Source of the DNA: Prevotella sp. UBA5387
GTDB lineage: Bacteria > Bacteroidota > Bacteroidia > Bacteroidales > Bacteroidaceae
Reading direction: 5' to 3'
DNA length: 32,861 bases
Assembly (NCBI GenBank): GCA_002407775.1
Contig: DHOP01000093.1
Span: 1-32,861, forward strand
The translations under genes and the position numbers were made by a program. Positions 22,920 to 31,319 of the stretch are shown here, in pieces; position 1 is the first letter of the stretch, and every line of letters begins with the position of its first letter. The notes under the pieces were generated by a model, which was not told the origin of the DNA, did not search any database, and saw only the letters and a program-made list of their open reading frames with translations.

Positions 22920-23498
22920 TTACCAGTTGGCTACGGTCGCATTGAATATCTGGTCTGTCAAATCTTTACACATTTGAGTAACCAGTTCTTCTTGGACGCT
23001 AGCCAAACTTTGTGTAGTCTCATAAGTTTGAGTTGCGGTAAATGACCGTTCAAAGTCTTGACTATGGTCAGTGTTATTGGTGAAACGTACGTTAACGGTT
23101 ATAGATAATTCGGTTTGAGCGGAGTGTCCTTCGCTGGACACAGACTTGTTGCGTTGTGAGTATTGAGTAATTTCACCCTCAACAACCAGATCTCCGTCCC
23201 GTTTCACTTGCTGTAGTCGAGTGTGGTTGACATAAACATCCTTTAGTTGATTGTTGAACATTGGTGCCATTGGTCCCCACACATAGCTGCTTCGAATTGG
23301 GAAGTCGGCTATCTGTATCGTTTTTGTTTTGGTATAGTCAATACTTGCTCCATTGAAGCTATAGCTTACCTTGCAAGCCGTGAGAATCAATGATGACAGA
23401 ATAAAAAGGAATATTAATGGTAGAAATTGCCTTCCATACTTTCCCTTTAAATTAAGCCATCCTATATGACTAATCTTATTATTTCTTGTCGAGGCCAT
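22920..23498 (-). CDS. lptE: LptE-like LPS-assembly lipoprotein
   Basis: The 192-residue protein has a basic N-region, a hydrophobic segment and lipobox LTAC with Cys42, so it is an outer-membrane lipoprotein. The mature part starts KVSYSFNGASIDY, then TKTIQIADFPIRSSYV and a beta-rich domain, matching Bacteroidetes LptE-family proteins. In E. coli, LptE plugs the LptD barrel that inserts lipopolysaccharide; a similar role is inferred. The N-region of about 23 residues before the hydrophobic core is long, and the start overlaps the end of the upstream activator gene by 20 bp, implying translational coupling. Confidence 0.88.
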   Translation of the reverse strand: MASTRNNKISHIGWLNLKGKYGRQFLPLIFLFILSSLILTACKVSYSFNGASIDYTKTKTIQIADFPIRSSYVWGPMAPMFNNQLKDVYVNHTRLQQVKRDGDLVVEGEITQYSQRNKSVSSEGHSAQTELSITVNVRFTNNTDHSQDFERSFTATQTYETTQSLASVQEELVTQMCKDLTDQIFNATVANW

Positions 23499-24732
23499 AT
23501 TGCTTGATTCTTCTGTATAGTGTGCGGTCAGAAATGCCTAACTCTTTGGCCGCTTTCTTGCGATTTCCACCGTTGCGCTCCAAGGCTTTCTCTACCATTT
23601 GTCTCCCTAGGTCGTTAAGATTCAGGCTTTCTGGCTCTGTTCTAATCTCTTCTGCTTCCGCTTCGATCGCAGAAGGTTGAGCAATGCTTGCCACAGGGCT
23701 TGGCTGGTGATTGATAGCTGGCACTTGTGGTGCAGGATTGTCGATGAATTGATTTTGGGGGTATGCTATTTGATTACTCAGTTCGTGAGCATCATCCAGT
23801 TTCTTGCGAAGGCTGGTCATGTCACGTCGCAAATCAGACACATTACCACGTAATTCATAAAGTATCTTATAAAGAATCTCACGCTCACTCTCATAGGAAT
23901 GCTGCCCTGGTTGGTTTATCGTAGCGAGTTGTGTGCTGTCCTGATCTTCCGGAATATATTTTCTTAACTGCTCCGCATTAATCTCACGTTCCTTGCTAAG
24001 GATGGAAATCTGCTCGGTTATGTTCTTTAACTGACGTACGTTACCTGGCCATTTGTAATGAAGAAGTAATGCCTTTGCATCTTCAGTAAGGGTAACCTTG
24101 GGAATCCTATATTTCTCAGCCATCTGCATAGCAAACAAACGGAAGAGTAAAATAATGTCGTTGTCACGGTCGCGCAACGGTGGCATCTGAATAGGAATGG
24201 TGTTTAAGCGATAATACAAATCCTCTCGAAAGCGTCCTTCGCTAATGGCTTTTCGCATGTTCACGTTAGTAGCTGCTACGATGCGAACATCAGTCTTGCG
24301 AATTTCCTGACCACCGACACGAATGTATTCGCCTGTCTCTAAGACGCGGAGGAGACGTGCTTGTGTTGCTATGGGGAGTTCGCCAACTTCGTCTAGGAAG
24401 ATAGTACCTTTATTAGCAATACCAAAGTAACCCTCGCTCTCTCCAATGGCACCAGTGAACGAGCCTTTCTCATGACCGAACAACTCACTATCTATCGTTC
24501 CTTCTGGGATAGACCCACAGTTAATAGCAAAGTATTTCTCACGTCTGCGAGGAGAATTGTCATGGATGATGCGGGGGATAATTTCTTTACCAACACCACT
24601 CTCACCAACGATAAGCACGCTCAAGTCGGTCTGAGCCACTTGCAGAGCCACATCTAGGGCGCGGTTCAGTCCATCGTAGTTGCCTACGATGTTATAGCGT
24701 TGCTTTATTTTTTGCAGTTCTGATGTATTCAT
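23479..24732 (-). CDS. Sigma54-dependent activator without an N-terminal sensor domain
   Basis: The 417-residue protein starts almost directly with the AAA+ domain. Walker A is GESGVGKE (43-50), the sigma54-contact loop is GSFTGA (90-95; the usual form is GAFTGA), Walker B is IFLDE (111-115), and the arginine-finger region is FREDLYYRLN. A linker of about 80 residues rich in Gln, Pro and Ala leads to a C-terminal Fis-type helix-turn-helix (about 375-417, GNRKKAAKELGISDRTLYRRIKQYG). There is no receiver, GAF or PAS domain, so control must come from a partner protein, as for PspF, or from amount alone. It heads the lptE-TPR-secG cluster with its own promoter very close to the start codon. Targets cannot be read from the window. 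Confidence 0.92.
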   Translation of the reverse strand: MNTSELQKIKQRYNIVGNYDGLNRALDVALQVAQTDLSVLIVGESGVGKEIIPRIIHDNSPRRREKYFAINCGSIPEGTIDSELFGHEKGSFTGAIGESEGYFGIANKGTIFLDEVGELPIATQARLLRVLETGEYIRVGGQEIRKTDVRIVAATNVNMRKAISEGRFREDLYYRLNTIPIQMPPLRDRDNDIILLFRLFAMQMAEKYRIPKVTLTEDAKALLLHYKWPGNVRQLKNITEQISILSKEREINAEQLRKYIPEDQDSTQLATINQPGQHSYESEREILYKILYELRGNVSDLRRDMTSLRKKLDDAHELSNQIAYPQNQFIDNPAPQVPAINHQPSPVASIAQPSAIEAEAEEIRTEPESLNLNDLGRQMVEKALERNGGNRKKAAKELGISDRTLYRRIKQYGLDKK

Positions 24733-24739
24733 TTGCTGA

Positions 24740-24747
24740 CAAATTTA
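24740..24747 (-). promoter_or_regulatory. -7 box TAAATTTG, very near the start codon
   Basis: The box ends 8 bp before the A of ATG 24732, with a TTG 22 bp upstream of it. With Bacteroidetes spacing, transcription starts about 3-5 bp before or at the start codon, so the mRNA would be nearly leaderless. Confidence 0.6.
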
Positions 24748-24809
24748 CACAATAAATTCTAGACAACTGCAATATTGGCAGAAAAAAGTCTATGTTAAAA
24801 TGGGTTGGA

Positions 24810-25826
24810 TTAAGCCTGCTCGGCTTTCTTATTGATCTTGATTAGAAATAGTCCTATGCTTGTCCAGACCAGCTCACGAATACGTACAATAAGTGCGATG
24901 AAGATACCTGCACTAGCAGAGAATCCCAAAGTGGTTGTAGACATGAGGAAACCTCCTTCACGACCACCAAGCTGGAGGGGGATGAAGAAAAGCAAATTGG
25001 CAAATAGAGAAGTGAATGCAAGAATCAACACACAACTAACGAAGTTGACTTCAGGCATGAGCACCAAAAGGATGAAATATATTTCCAAGGCAGAGAAGAT
25101 GCGACAGGAAAACTCCAAAAGTATTGCCCCAATGAAAATTTTGGGATTTTGGCGATGTAAGGCGGCTATTTGCGTATCGATCGTGTCAAGCTGCTCTCGG
25201 TGCCTTTCGACAAAAGGTGTAGCCCAACGTTTAACAAATGGTATATGCCGCATCAAATTCATGACGCGATTTGCTAACCCTTTGCGATATCCGGCAATAA
25301 AAAACCAGATGCCTAACCCGGTAAATGCTATGGTTAATCCAATTACAATGGTTAGAAAGAAATTGAGAGGGTGTATGAAGGCAAATACTATTGCAGATGC
25401 CAGCCAGAACAAGAAGTGGCAGAAGATGTGAGTCATTTCGAAAAGAATAACCGACGAGGAAGCTCGCTCGGTGCCTATTCTAGGAGCAAGCTCCATAATA
25501 CGATATGGCACACCACCCATCATTCCACCTGGAGTTGCATAGTTCAGGGCAAATCCAGAGACGGTGAGCTTGTAGAGCCAAGTAATCGGAACGGCACGTT
25601 TGGCAGGTTTTTTATCTTCGCATTGACTACATACACCATTGATGATAATATACCACGACGCGGTGTTGAACATATAAATGAAAATCCACAACACCAAAAC
25701 GGCGAAAAACCAATAACCAGCATTTTTTAATCCGCTCCATACTTGCGCAAAGTCGAGCTGGGTAATCATAATGATAAGCACCACAAACCCAAAGATAAAA
25801 AAGCCGTTCTGATATTTCTTCTTCAT
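24810..25826 (-). CDS. Flippase-like / lysylphosphatidylglycerol-synthase-type membrane protein
   Basis: The 338-residue protein has about eight membrane helices. It matches the membrane part of the lysylphosphatidylglycerol synthase family, also annotated as flippase-like (LPG_synthase_TM). Family marks are NTASWYIIINGV, the conserved TPGGMMGGVPYRIMEL loop with PGG and PYR, RASSSVILFEMTH, and the late LQLGGREGGFLM segment. The cytosolic aminoacyl-transferase domain of MprF is absent, so a role in moving a lipid or an isoprenoid-linked compound is more likely than lipid aminoacylation. The substrate is unknown. It follows pdxA on the same strand with a 110-bp gap that shows no clear promoter. 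Confidence 0.88.
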   Translation of the reverse strand: MKKKYQNGFFIFGFVVLIIMITQLDFAQVWSGLKNAGYWFFAVLVLWIFIYMFNTASWYIIINGVCSQCEDKKPAKRAVPITWLYKLTVSGFALNYATPGGMMGGVPYRIMELAPRIGTERASSSVILFEMTHIFCHFLFWLASAIVFAFIHPLNFFLTIVIGLTIAFTGLGIWFFIAGYRKGLANRVMNLMRHIPFVKRWATPFVERHREQLDTIDTQIAALHRQNPKIFIGAILLEFSCRIFSALEIYFILLVLMPEVNFVSCVLILAFTSLFANLLFFIPLQLGGREGGFLMSTTTLGFSASAGIFIALIVRIRELVWTSIGLFLIKINKKAEQA

Positions 25827-25936
25827 GCCTTTGATAAAATAATTATCACTGAATAGTTTTACAAATTTTCATTGAATGATAAATATTTTCCACCGAAGCA
25901 AAATTCTTATCCTTCAGAGTAACATTGAGGATCTTT

Positions 25937-27055
25937 TTATTGGTTCTCTTTATTACTGCCCTCGTGTTTCTTCGGGATGGAAAAACGCACCTTTTCGCTA
26001 TCATCCCTACGCTCATGATAGAGTTTGGGCAGGGGATGGGCCAGTGGTGCGTCAAAGTTGTTTCGATTGCGGAAGCAATCTATTGCCATGAATATGGCAT
26101 GACGAAGACTAGACTCGTCTGCCACGCCCTTGCCAGCGATGTCGTAGCAGGGATCCGTGTCGACTGAAGTGCATATGAGAGGCAACCCGCCGAAATAATG
26201 GATATTGTTACATGGATTAAGGGCCTTGAACGGTGCAACACCTTGGTCATGATACATGGCTAGTACACCATCGAAGGCAAAATAGTCGCCCGATCCGAAG
26301 AGACTCGAGGCCTGATAGGGACCGAAAGCATTCACGCCAGCGTCTGCTAGTTTCGTAACGGCAGGGATAATGGCATCACTTTCCTCTTTGCCTGGATGAT
26401 CCTCTCGATCATTAGGATTAAGTGCGAGTATGGCAATTCTTGGATTCGAAACGCGCATGTCACGACGAAGAGTGGCGTACAAAATGGCCACTTTCTCAAT
26501 GATGCCTTCCATGGTGATGGCATCGGCAACATCTTTAAGGGCGATGTTATCGGTCATCAGTGCTACACGCAGCTGTTCGTTGATTAAGATATCTAGACCT
26601 TTGCGACCTTCTCCTATGCTATCCTCGATATATTTGGCTTGGCTGGGTAGAGTAAAACCATTAACAGTAAGTGTGTCATTGTTCACCGGACAGGTTACAA
26701 GTACGTCGATAAGACCATCTTTGAAGTCTGTGATAGCCTTGTCCAGAGACTGAACAGCGGCGTGACCAGCCTCTAAAGATGGCGTTCCAAGCTCTACCTT
26801 GATCTCTTCATCAAATACTGGGAGCATATTGACGCGTCCGTCTGTTGCTTCATTGGCACTATTTACAATACTGAAGTTAGCCTCCATGTCAAGTGCATTG
26901 CGGTGATAGGCAGCAACTTTGGGTGAACCGTATATAATGGGTGTACAGATGTCAAGCATCTCGGAGTCGGCAAAGGTCTTGAATATCAGTTCGTATCCAA
27001 TGCCATTGGTGTCTCCGTGGGTAATAGCCACACGAATCTTTCTATCTTTATCCAT
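25937..27055 (-). CDS. pdxA: PdxA homologue lacking the usual active-site residues
   Basis: The 372-residue protein aligns end to end with 4-hydroxythreonine-4-phosphate dehydrogenase, the NAD enzyme of deoxyxylulose-5-phosphate-independent steps of pyridoxal phosphate synthesis. Shared segments include YGSPKVAAYHRNALD, LNPN and AMYHDQG. Four hallmark sites differ. Metal-binding GHTE is replaced at 137-141 (PSQAK), TTH at 168-170 (TDN), NPHAGE at 223-228 (NPNDRE), and DHGTA at 299-303 (DTDPC). The conserved Lys of the APINK-type motif is Asn126. Only the His of YHDQG (268-272) remains of the three zinc ligands known in the E. coli enzyme. The frame is intact, so it is retained but probably not a normal PdxA. 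It lies between rlmN and the flippase-like gene. Confidence 0.88.
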   Translation of the reverse strand: MDKDRKIRVAITHGDTNGIGYELIFKTFADSEMLDICTPIIYGSPKVAAYHRNALDMEANFSIVNSANEATDGRVNMLPVFDEEIKVELGTPSLEAGHAAVQSLDKAITDFKDGLIDVLVTCPVNNDTLTVNGFTLPSQAKYIEDSIGEGRKGLDILINEQLRVALMTDNIALKDVADAITMEGIIEKVAILYATLRRDMRVSNPRIAILALNPNDREDHPGKEESDAIIPAVTKLADAGVNAFGPYQASSLFGSGDYFAFDGVLAMYHDQGVAPFKALNPCNNIHYFGGLPLICTSVDTDPCYDIAGKGVADESSLRHAIFMAIDCFRNRNNFDAPLAHPLPKLYHERRDDSEKVRFSIPKKHEGSNKENQ

Positions 27056-27130
27056 TGTGTTTTAATTAATGTTTATCGAGTAGCAGCAAATAGCTACTAA
27101 TTGTTTTTTTCTTGTGCGCTAGAGTATAGC

Positions 27131-28210
27131 TTAATGTTTGCGCTCTTGAGCTATCTTCTGTGCTGTGCTGAGTAGTCCGCATGCGGCATAAATATCTTCT
27201 CCGCGACTTGCACGAATGGTCGAAAATACGCCATGCGCAGTAAGATAGTCGCGGAAAGCCAACATCTTATGATCATCGGTACCCTTCAAGTGCACGTTTG
27301 GAATCTGATGGAAACGAATCAGGTTGACGCGACAATATAGTCCATCAAGAAGCTTGACAATCTCTTGGGCATGGACCTTGGTATCATTAACACCACCGAA
27401 AACTATATACTCAAAAGATAATCTACGCTGATGTGCAAAGTCGTAATTGCGTAGCAATTCCACGATCTCGGTGATTGGCATAGCCTTTTCTCCAGGTATC
27501 AATTCCAAACGCTGCTCATGTAGGGGGGAATGTAGACTGATGGCAACGTGGCAATCGCTCTCTTCGAGGAAGCGCTTGAGCTTACCAGGTATGCCGATAG
27601 AACTTACCGTGATGCGCTTCGGACTCCATCCATAAGCATATTGAGCAGTGAGAAGCTCGGTTGTACGTAGTACGTTGTCCAAGTTATCCATGGGCTCTCC
27701 CTGTCCCATGAAAACGACATTAGTAAGGGTTTCGCGCTCTGGAAGACTATATATCTGGTTCAATATATCAGCAGCTGTGAGGTAGCCATCAAAGCCTTGC
27801 TTACCTGTCTGGCAAAAAAGACAGTTCATTTTGCATCCCACTTCACATGAAACGCAAAGAGTGGCGCGATCCTCCTCAGGGATATAGACTGCTTCAACAA
27901 ACTTCTTAGGGGTATGCTTTTCGTCCGTCTCGCCAACTTTTGCAGCTGTCGTGCGCACAGGAAAGAGATATTTGACGGTGCCATCCTTGGAGCGTTGTGC
28001 GTCGATTGGCTCGGCACAGCCTACTTCATAGGATTGCGAGAGACGTGCACGATTATCTTTGGAGATGTTTGTCATCTCTTCGATAGAACGTACATGCTTA
28101 TTGTAGAGCCACTTGGCAATCTGTGTGCCTGTGAAGGCGGGCATTCCTAACGACTCTGCTACGGCCTTGAGTTCGGCCTGCGTAAGGCCAAGAAGAATTT
28201 TCTTCATCAT
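27131..28210 (-). CDS. rlmN: 23S rRNA (adenine-2503-C2) / tRNA (adenine-37-C2) methyltransferase RlmN
   Basis: The product is 359 residues from ATG 28210 (or ATG 28207); the longer frame from TTG 28225 runs through the -7 box. It is a radical-SAM enzyme with the CxxxCxxC cluster motif in CEVGCKMNCLFCQTG. It also has VVFMGQGEPMDN, the SSIGIPGKLKRF region, and a late AACGLLS with the second catalytic cysteine of the RlmN ping-pong mechanism. The N-terminal part (about 5-85) is the usual helical RNA-binding domain. The protein is cytosolic and methylates A2503 of 23S rRNA and A37 of some tRNAs. It is first in a minus-strand run with pdxA and the flippase-like gene. Confidence 0.97.
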   Translation of the reverse strand: MMKKILLGLTQAELKAVAESLGMPAFTGTQIAKWLYNKHVRSIEEMTNISKDNRARLSQSYEVGCAEPIDAQRSKDGTVKYLFPVRTTAAKVGETDEKHTPKKFVEAVYIPEEDRATLCVSCEVGCKMNCLFCQTGKQGFDGYLTAADILNQIYSLPERETLTNVVFMGQGEPMDNLDNVLRTTELLTAQYAYGWSPKRITVSSIGIPGKLKRFLEESDCHVAISLHSPLHEQRLELIPGEKAMPITEIVELLRNYDFAHQRRLSFEYIVFGGVNDTKVHAQEIVKLLDGLYCRVNLIRFHQIPNVHLKGTDDHKMLAFRDYLTAHGVFSTIRASRGEDIYAACGLLSTAQKIAQERKH

Positions 28211-28214
28211 CTTG

Positions 28215-28222
28215 CAAAGATA
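28215..28222 (-). promoter_or_regulatory. -7 box TATCTTTG of rlmN
   Basis: The box ends 5 bp before ATG 28210 and 8 bp before ATG 28207. As for the sigma54 activator, this predicts a nearly leaderless mRNA and makes the TTG 28225 start impossible. Confidence 0.6.
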
Positions 28223-28265
28223 CAAACTTTTTGAGGAAAGACTGCTGAATGTACCTATTTTTCGT

Positions 28266-28273
28266 TATCTTTG
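28266..28273 (+). promoter_or_regulatory. -7 box TATCTTTG of the SpoIID-domain gene
   Basis: The box fits TAnnTTTG and gives a leader of about 48 nt to ATG 28325. It is divergent from the rlmN promoter about 45 bp away. No -33 TTG at normal spacing was found. Confidence 0.5.
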
Positions 28274-28324
28274 CCATGATTTTCACTGCTTTTACTATGA
28301 CGTAAGCATAAAACGTATAGACGT

Positions 28325-29698
28325 ATGAAAACTGGGAGAATTCAGAAGGAGCAGCAAGAGATAAAAAATAAACACCAATTTTTCCATCAACAGGAACCTT
28401 TGGTGACTGTAGGTATTGTAAGTGGGGAGCGTATCAGCTTCTTGCTTAATGCTTCTTATGTTGTTGATGGACTTGTTGCGAGTGGAGAACAGACCGCCAA
28501 ATATGTCGAAGGACAGATACTCTGGAAGGGTTGTCTTTATGATTCTTTGCTCTTCAAAAGCGATGGACTACATGCTTCTTTCTCTCTCAAAGATGTAACA
28601 ATAGGCATTAACTTCCATTGGGAGCGTCAAGAGACACAGACTTTTGCTGGAGACTTACGGCTCATTATTGATGGAAACAAGATTTGGGCGGTCAATGAAC
28701 TACCTGTGGAGGAATATCTAAAAAGTGTCATTTCTAGCGAGATGAGTGCCGATGCGAGTCTTCAACTTCTCAAGGCACATGCTGTTATCTCTCGCTCTTG
28801 GTTGCTTCATGCCATGCAAAGTCGACACGAAGAGAAAGAGTTGACACCACAGCCATTTGTCGACGCTGAGAACATGCTTGTTCGTTGGTACGACCGTGAT
28901 GATCACAAACTTTTCGATGTATGTGCAGATGACCATTGTCAAAGATATCAAGGCATTACTCGCGAAACCAATCCTCGTGTAGCAGAGGCCATCTCCGAGA
29001 CTCGTGGACAGGTGCTCATAGCTGACGGAGAGGTTTGCGACGCACGTTTTTCAAAGTGTTGTGGTGGTGTGCTCGAGGAATTTCAGTTTTGCTGGGACGA
29101 TTCCCCCAAGAGTTATCTTGTTGCATTGGCTGACACGACGAATGAAGAAAGTATTCCCGACCTAACCGATAACGCTACGGCAGAGCGTTGGATACGAAGC
29201 GTGCCAGATAGTTTTTGTAATACAACAGCAAAGAACATTCTCTCTCAGGTACTCAATGATTACGATCAGGAGACTACAGATTTCTATCGTTGGCAGGTAA
29301 AATATAAGGCGGATGAATTATCCAATCTGGTAAGTCGTAAACTTCAAAAGGATCTTGGTCGAATCGTAGACTTAGTGCCAATAAAGCGTGGTCGTAGCGG
29401 TCGCATTGAACTATTGCACATCGTAGGGACCAAGACGAGCTTGACATTGGGTAAGGAATTGGAGATACGTCGTGCGTTAAGTGAAACTCATCTTTATAGC
29501 TCTGCCTTTGTGGTAGATAAAAAAGACTTTGACGAAGATGGATTACCACTAGGCTTCGAACTTATTGGAGCAGGGTGGGGACATGGTGTCGGTCTTTGCC
29601 AGATTGGTGCAGCAGTGATGGGTGAGCAAGGTTATGCCTTTGATGAGATACTCAAGCACTATTATAAGGGTGCAGAAATCGTTAGTCTTTGGGTATAG
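28325..29698 (+). CDS. SpoIID/LytB-domain protein (peptidoglycan-acting)
   Basis: The 457-residue protein has the SpoIID core. ELPVEEYLKSVISSEMSADASLQLLKAHAVISRSW (about 123-158) is the region with the catalytic-type glutamate in SSEM, KCCGGV lies at about 240, and the closing GAGWGHGVGLCQIGA is at about 415-430. SpoIID proteins are lytic transglycosylases or amidase enhancers that work on peptidoglycan stripped of stem peptides. Here no signal peptide or membrane helix is visible (the N-terminus is MKTGRIQKEQQEIKNKHQF), which is odd for a wall enzyme. An AmpG-like permease follows at 39 bp, so a role in wall turnover or recycling is the best guess. Confidence 0.9.
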   Translation: MKTGRIQKEQQEIKNKHQFFHQQEPLVTVGIVSGERISFLLNASYVVDGLVASGEQTAKYVEGQILWKGCLYDSLLFKSDGLHASFSLKDVTIGINFHWERQETQTFAGDLRLIIDGNKIWAVNELPVEEYLKSVISSEMSADASLQLLKAHAVISRSWLLHAMQSRHEEKELTPQPFVDAENMLVRWYDRDDHKLFDVCADDHCQRYQGITRETNPRVAEAISETRGQVLIADGEVCDARFSKCCGGVLEEFQFCWDDSPKSYLVALADTTNEESIPDLTDNATAERWIRSVPDSFCNTTAKNILSQVLNDYDQETTDFYRWQVKYKADELSNLVSRKLQKDLGRIVDLVPIKRGRSGRIELLHIVGTKTSLTLGKELEIRRALSETHLYSSAFVVDKKDFDEDGLPLGFELIGAGWGHGVGLCQIGAAVMGEQGYAFDEILKHYYKGAEIVSLWV

Positions 29699-29737
29699 AA
29701 GCTCCCCCCATAATGTGCTTTTAACAAGATAAAATAG

Positions 29738-31066
29738 ATGAATCATATACCATCCAAAAATAATCAGGCTTCTCATGGTACCGGTGACGCAAACCGTTCA
29801 CCGTGGTATTGGGTGCCGTCTCTGACGTTCAGTGATAGCCTTCCCTCTGTGGCTGTGATGGCAATATCCGTGATCCTCTACAAGCAGCTTGGACTTAGCA
29901 ACGCCGCCATCACCTTTTACACTTCATGGCTCTACATGCCATGGGTGCTCAAACCTGTTTGGAGTCCATTTATTGACTTGGTAAAGACCAAGCGCTCGTG
30001 GATTCTTGCTATGGAAGTGCTTATTGGTGCTGCCTTTGGGGGCATTGCCTTTACCATACCTACATCATTTTGGCTGCAAGGAACATTGTTTTTTTTCTGG
30101 GTAATGGCCTTTGCAGGGGCTAGCCATTGTGTCGCTGCCGACGGTTTTTATATGCTTGGACTTACTCCTCATTTGCAGGCAGGGTTCATGGGAATACGAA
30201 CACTTTTCGACCGATTCGCTACCATTTTTGGTCAAGGCATATTAGTTATGATAGCCGGTAATTTACAGGTCATCTATCGCAATAGTATTTCCTATTCTTG
30301 GAGTCTGATGTTTTATGGAGTGACTGGGCTATTTATCGCACTATGGTTGTGGCATAGCTATGCGCTCCCTTATCCTAAGGAGGATGAGAAACATGAGTAT
30401 GTAGATGCTCGTACGATTTGGAAGGGCTTTCGCGAAACATTCCGGTCATTTTTCGCCAAAGATCAAGTAGCGTTTGCCGTGCTGTTCATTTTATTCTTCC
30501 GAATGCCGGAAGGACTACTTTCAAAGGTCTCAGAGCTATTTCTTATTGACGCAGGTCACAATGGAGGTCTTGCTCTTTCACCCCAAGAATATGGTCTTGT
30601 GCAGGGTACAGTAGGCATCATCGGCATTGCCATTGGCGGTATTCTTGGTGGTTGGGTAGCCAGTCGTGATGGATTGAAACGATGGTTATGGCCAATGGTG
30701 GTAGCTTTTACCCTTCCTGAATTAGTTTATGTCGTGCTAAGTTATACCCTTCCAGAGAGTCTTGGCATCATTGGATTGTGCGTGTTTATAGAGCAGTTCG
30801 GCTATGGCTTTGGGCTCACGGCCTATATGCTTTACATGATTTATTACTGTCGAGGCACCTACAAAACCAGTCATTATGCCATTGCTTCTGCAATGATGTT
30901 CCTTTCAATGATGCTTCCTGGAATCGTGGCTGGTACATTTCAAGAGGCATTAGGGTATCGTCATTTCTTTATTTTCACCCTTGTAACCTGTATCATCATG
31001 TTTGTCCTGGCGGCTTTTATCAGAGTCGATCCAGACTTCGGGAAGAACGAAGAGGAGAATGAATAA
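29738..31066 (+). CDS. AmpG-like major facilitator permease
   Basis: The 442-residue protein has about 12 membrane helices. It resembles AmpG-type muropeptide permeases, with YKQLGLSNAAITFYTSWLYMPWVLKPVWSPFID near the N-terminus (the AmpG-type LP..KFxWxPxxD loop), AGASHCVAADGFYM, and GLVQGTVGIIGIAIGGILGGW in the second half. AmpG imports anhydro-muropeptides from the periplasm for cell-wall recycling. The SpoIID-domain gene 39 bp upstream would produce or process such fragments, which supports this substrate, but it is not proven. The two genes probably form one operon. Confidence 0.88.
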   Translation: MNHIPSKNNQASHGTGDANRSPWYWVPSLTFSDSLPSVAVMAISVILYKQLGLSNAAITFYTSWLYMPWVLKPVWSPFIDLVKTKRSWILAMEVLIGAAFGGIAFTIPTSFWLQGTLFFFWVMAFAGASHCVAADGFYMLGLTPHLQAGFMGIRTLFDRFATIFGQGILVMIAGNLQVIYRNSISYSWSLMFYGVTGLFIALWLWHSYALPYPKEDEKHEYVDARTIWKGFRETFRSFFAKDQVAFAVLFILFFRMPEGLLSKVSELFLIDAGHNGGLALSPQEYGLVQGTVGIIGIAIGGILGGWVASRDGLKRWLWPMVVAFTLPELVYVVLSYTLPESLGIIGLCVFIEQFGYGFGLTAYMLYMIYYCRGTYKTSHYAIASAMMFLSMMLPGIVAGTFQEALGYRHFFIFTLVTCIIMFVLAAFIRVDPDFGKNEEENE

Positions 31067-31230
31067 CGACGCAAGGGAGTTTCTTGTAACGCTTAAGAAG
31101 TTTCCATTTTTCGTTATCTTTTCTAAGGATGCTTCTGAATGATCTCTTGTGTCTTTGGTTAGACGTGGATGAGTATTTCTGTATTCGCCAAAACATAACG
31201 AACTTTCAATCAATCGAATAATGCAGAGTT

Positions 31231-31278
31231 AGAAAATATAAAAACATCAACCGCTTTCACATTACTTGAGTGCGGTTG
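31231..31278 (-). terminator. Probable terminator of udk
   Basis: On the minus strand CAACCGC (31272-31278) and GCGGTTG (31248-31254) form a 7-bp stem over a 17-nt loop, followed by ATGTTTTTATATTTTC. It lies 42 bp past the udk stop codon. In the plus direction there is no T-run after it. Confidence 0.55.
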
Positions 31279-31319
31279 GTGAAACTATTTGGGAAGATTG
31301 AATGAAATCTATTGTGTTG

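Noticed and set aside
27079..27110. Hairpin AGTAGC/GCTACT followed by a T-run on the plus strand
   Set aside because: It would terminate plus-strand transcription, but both flanking genes (rlmN and pdxA) are on the minus strand; on that strand no T-run follows.
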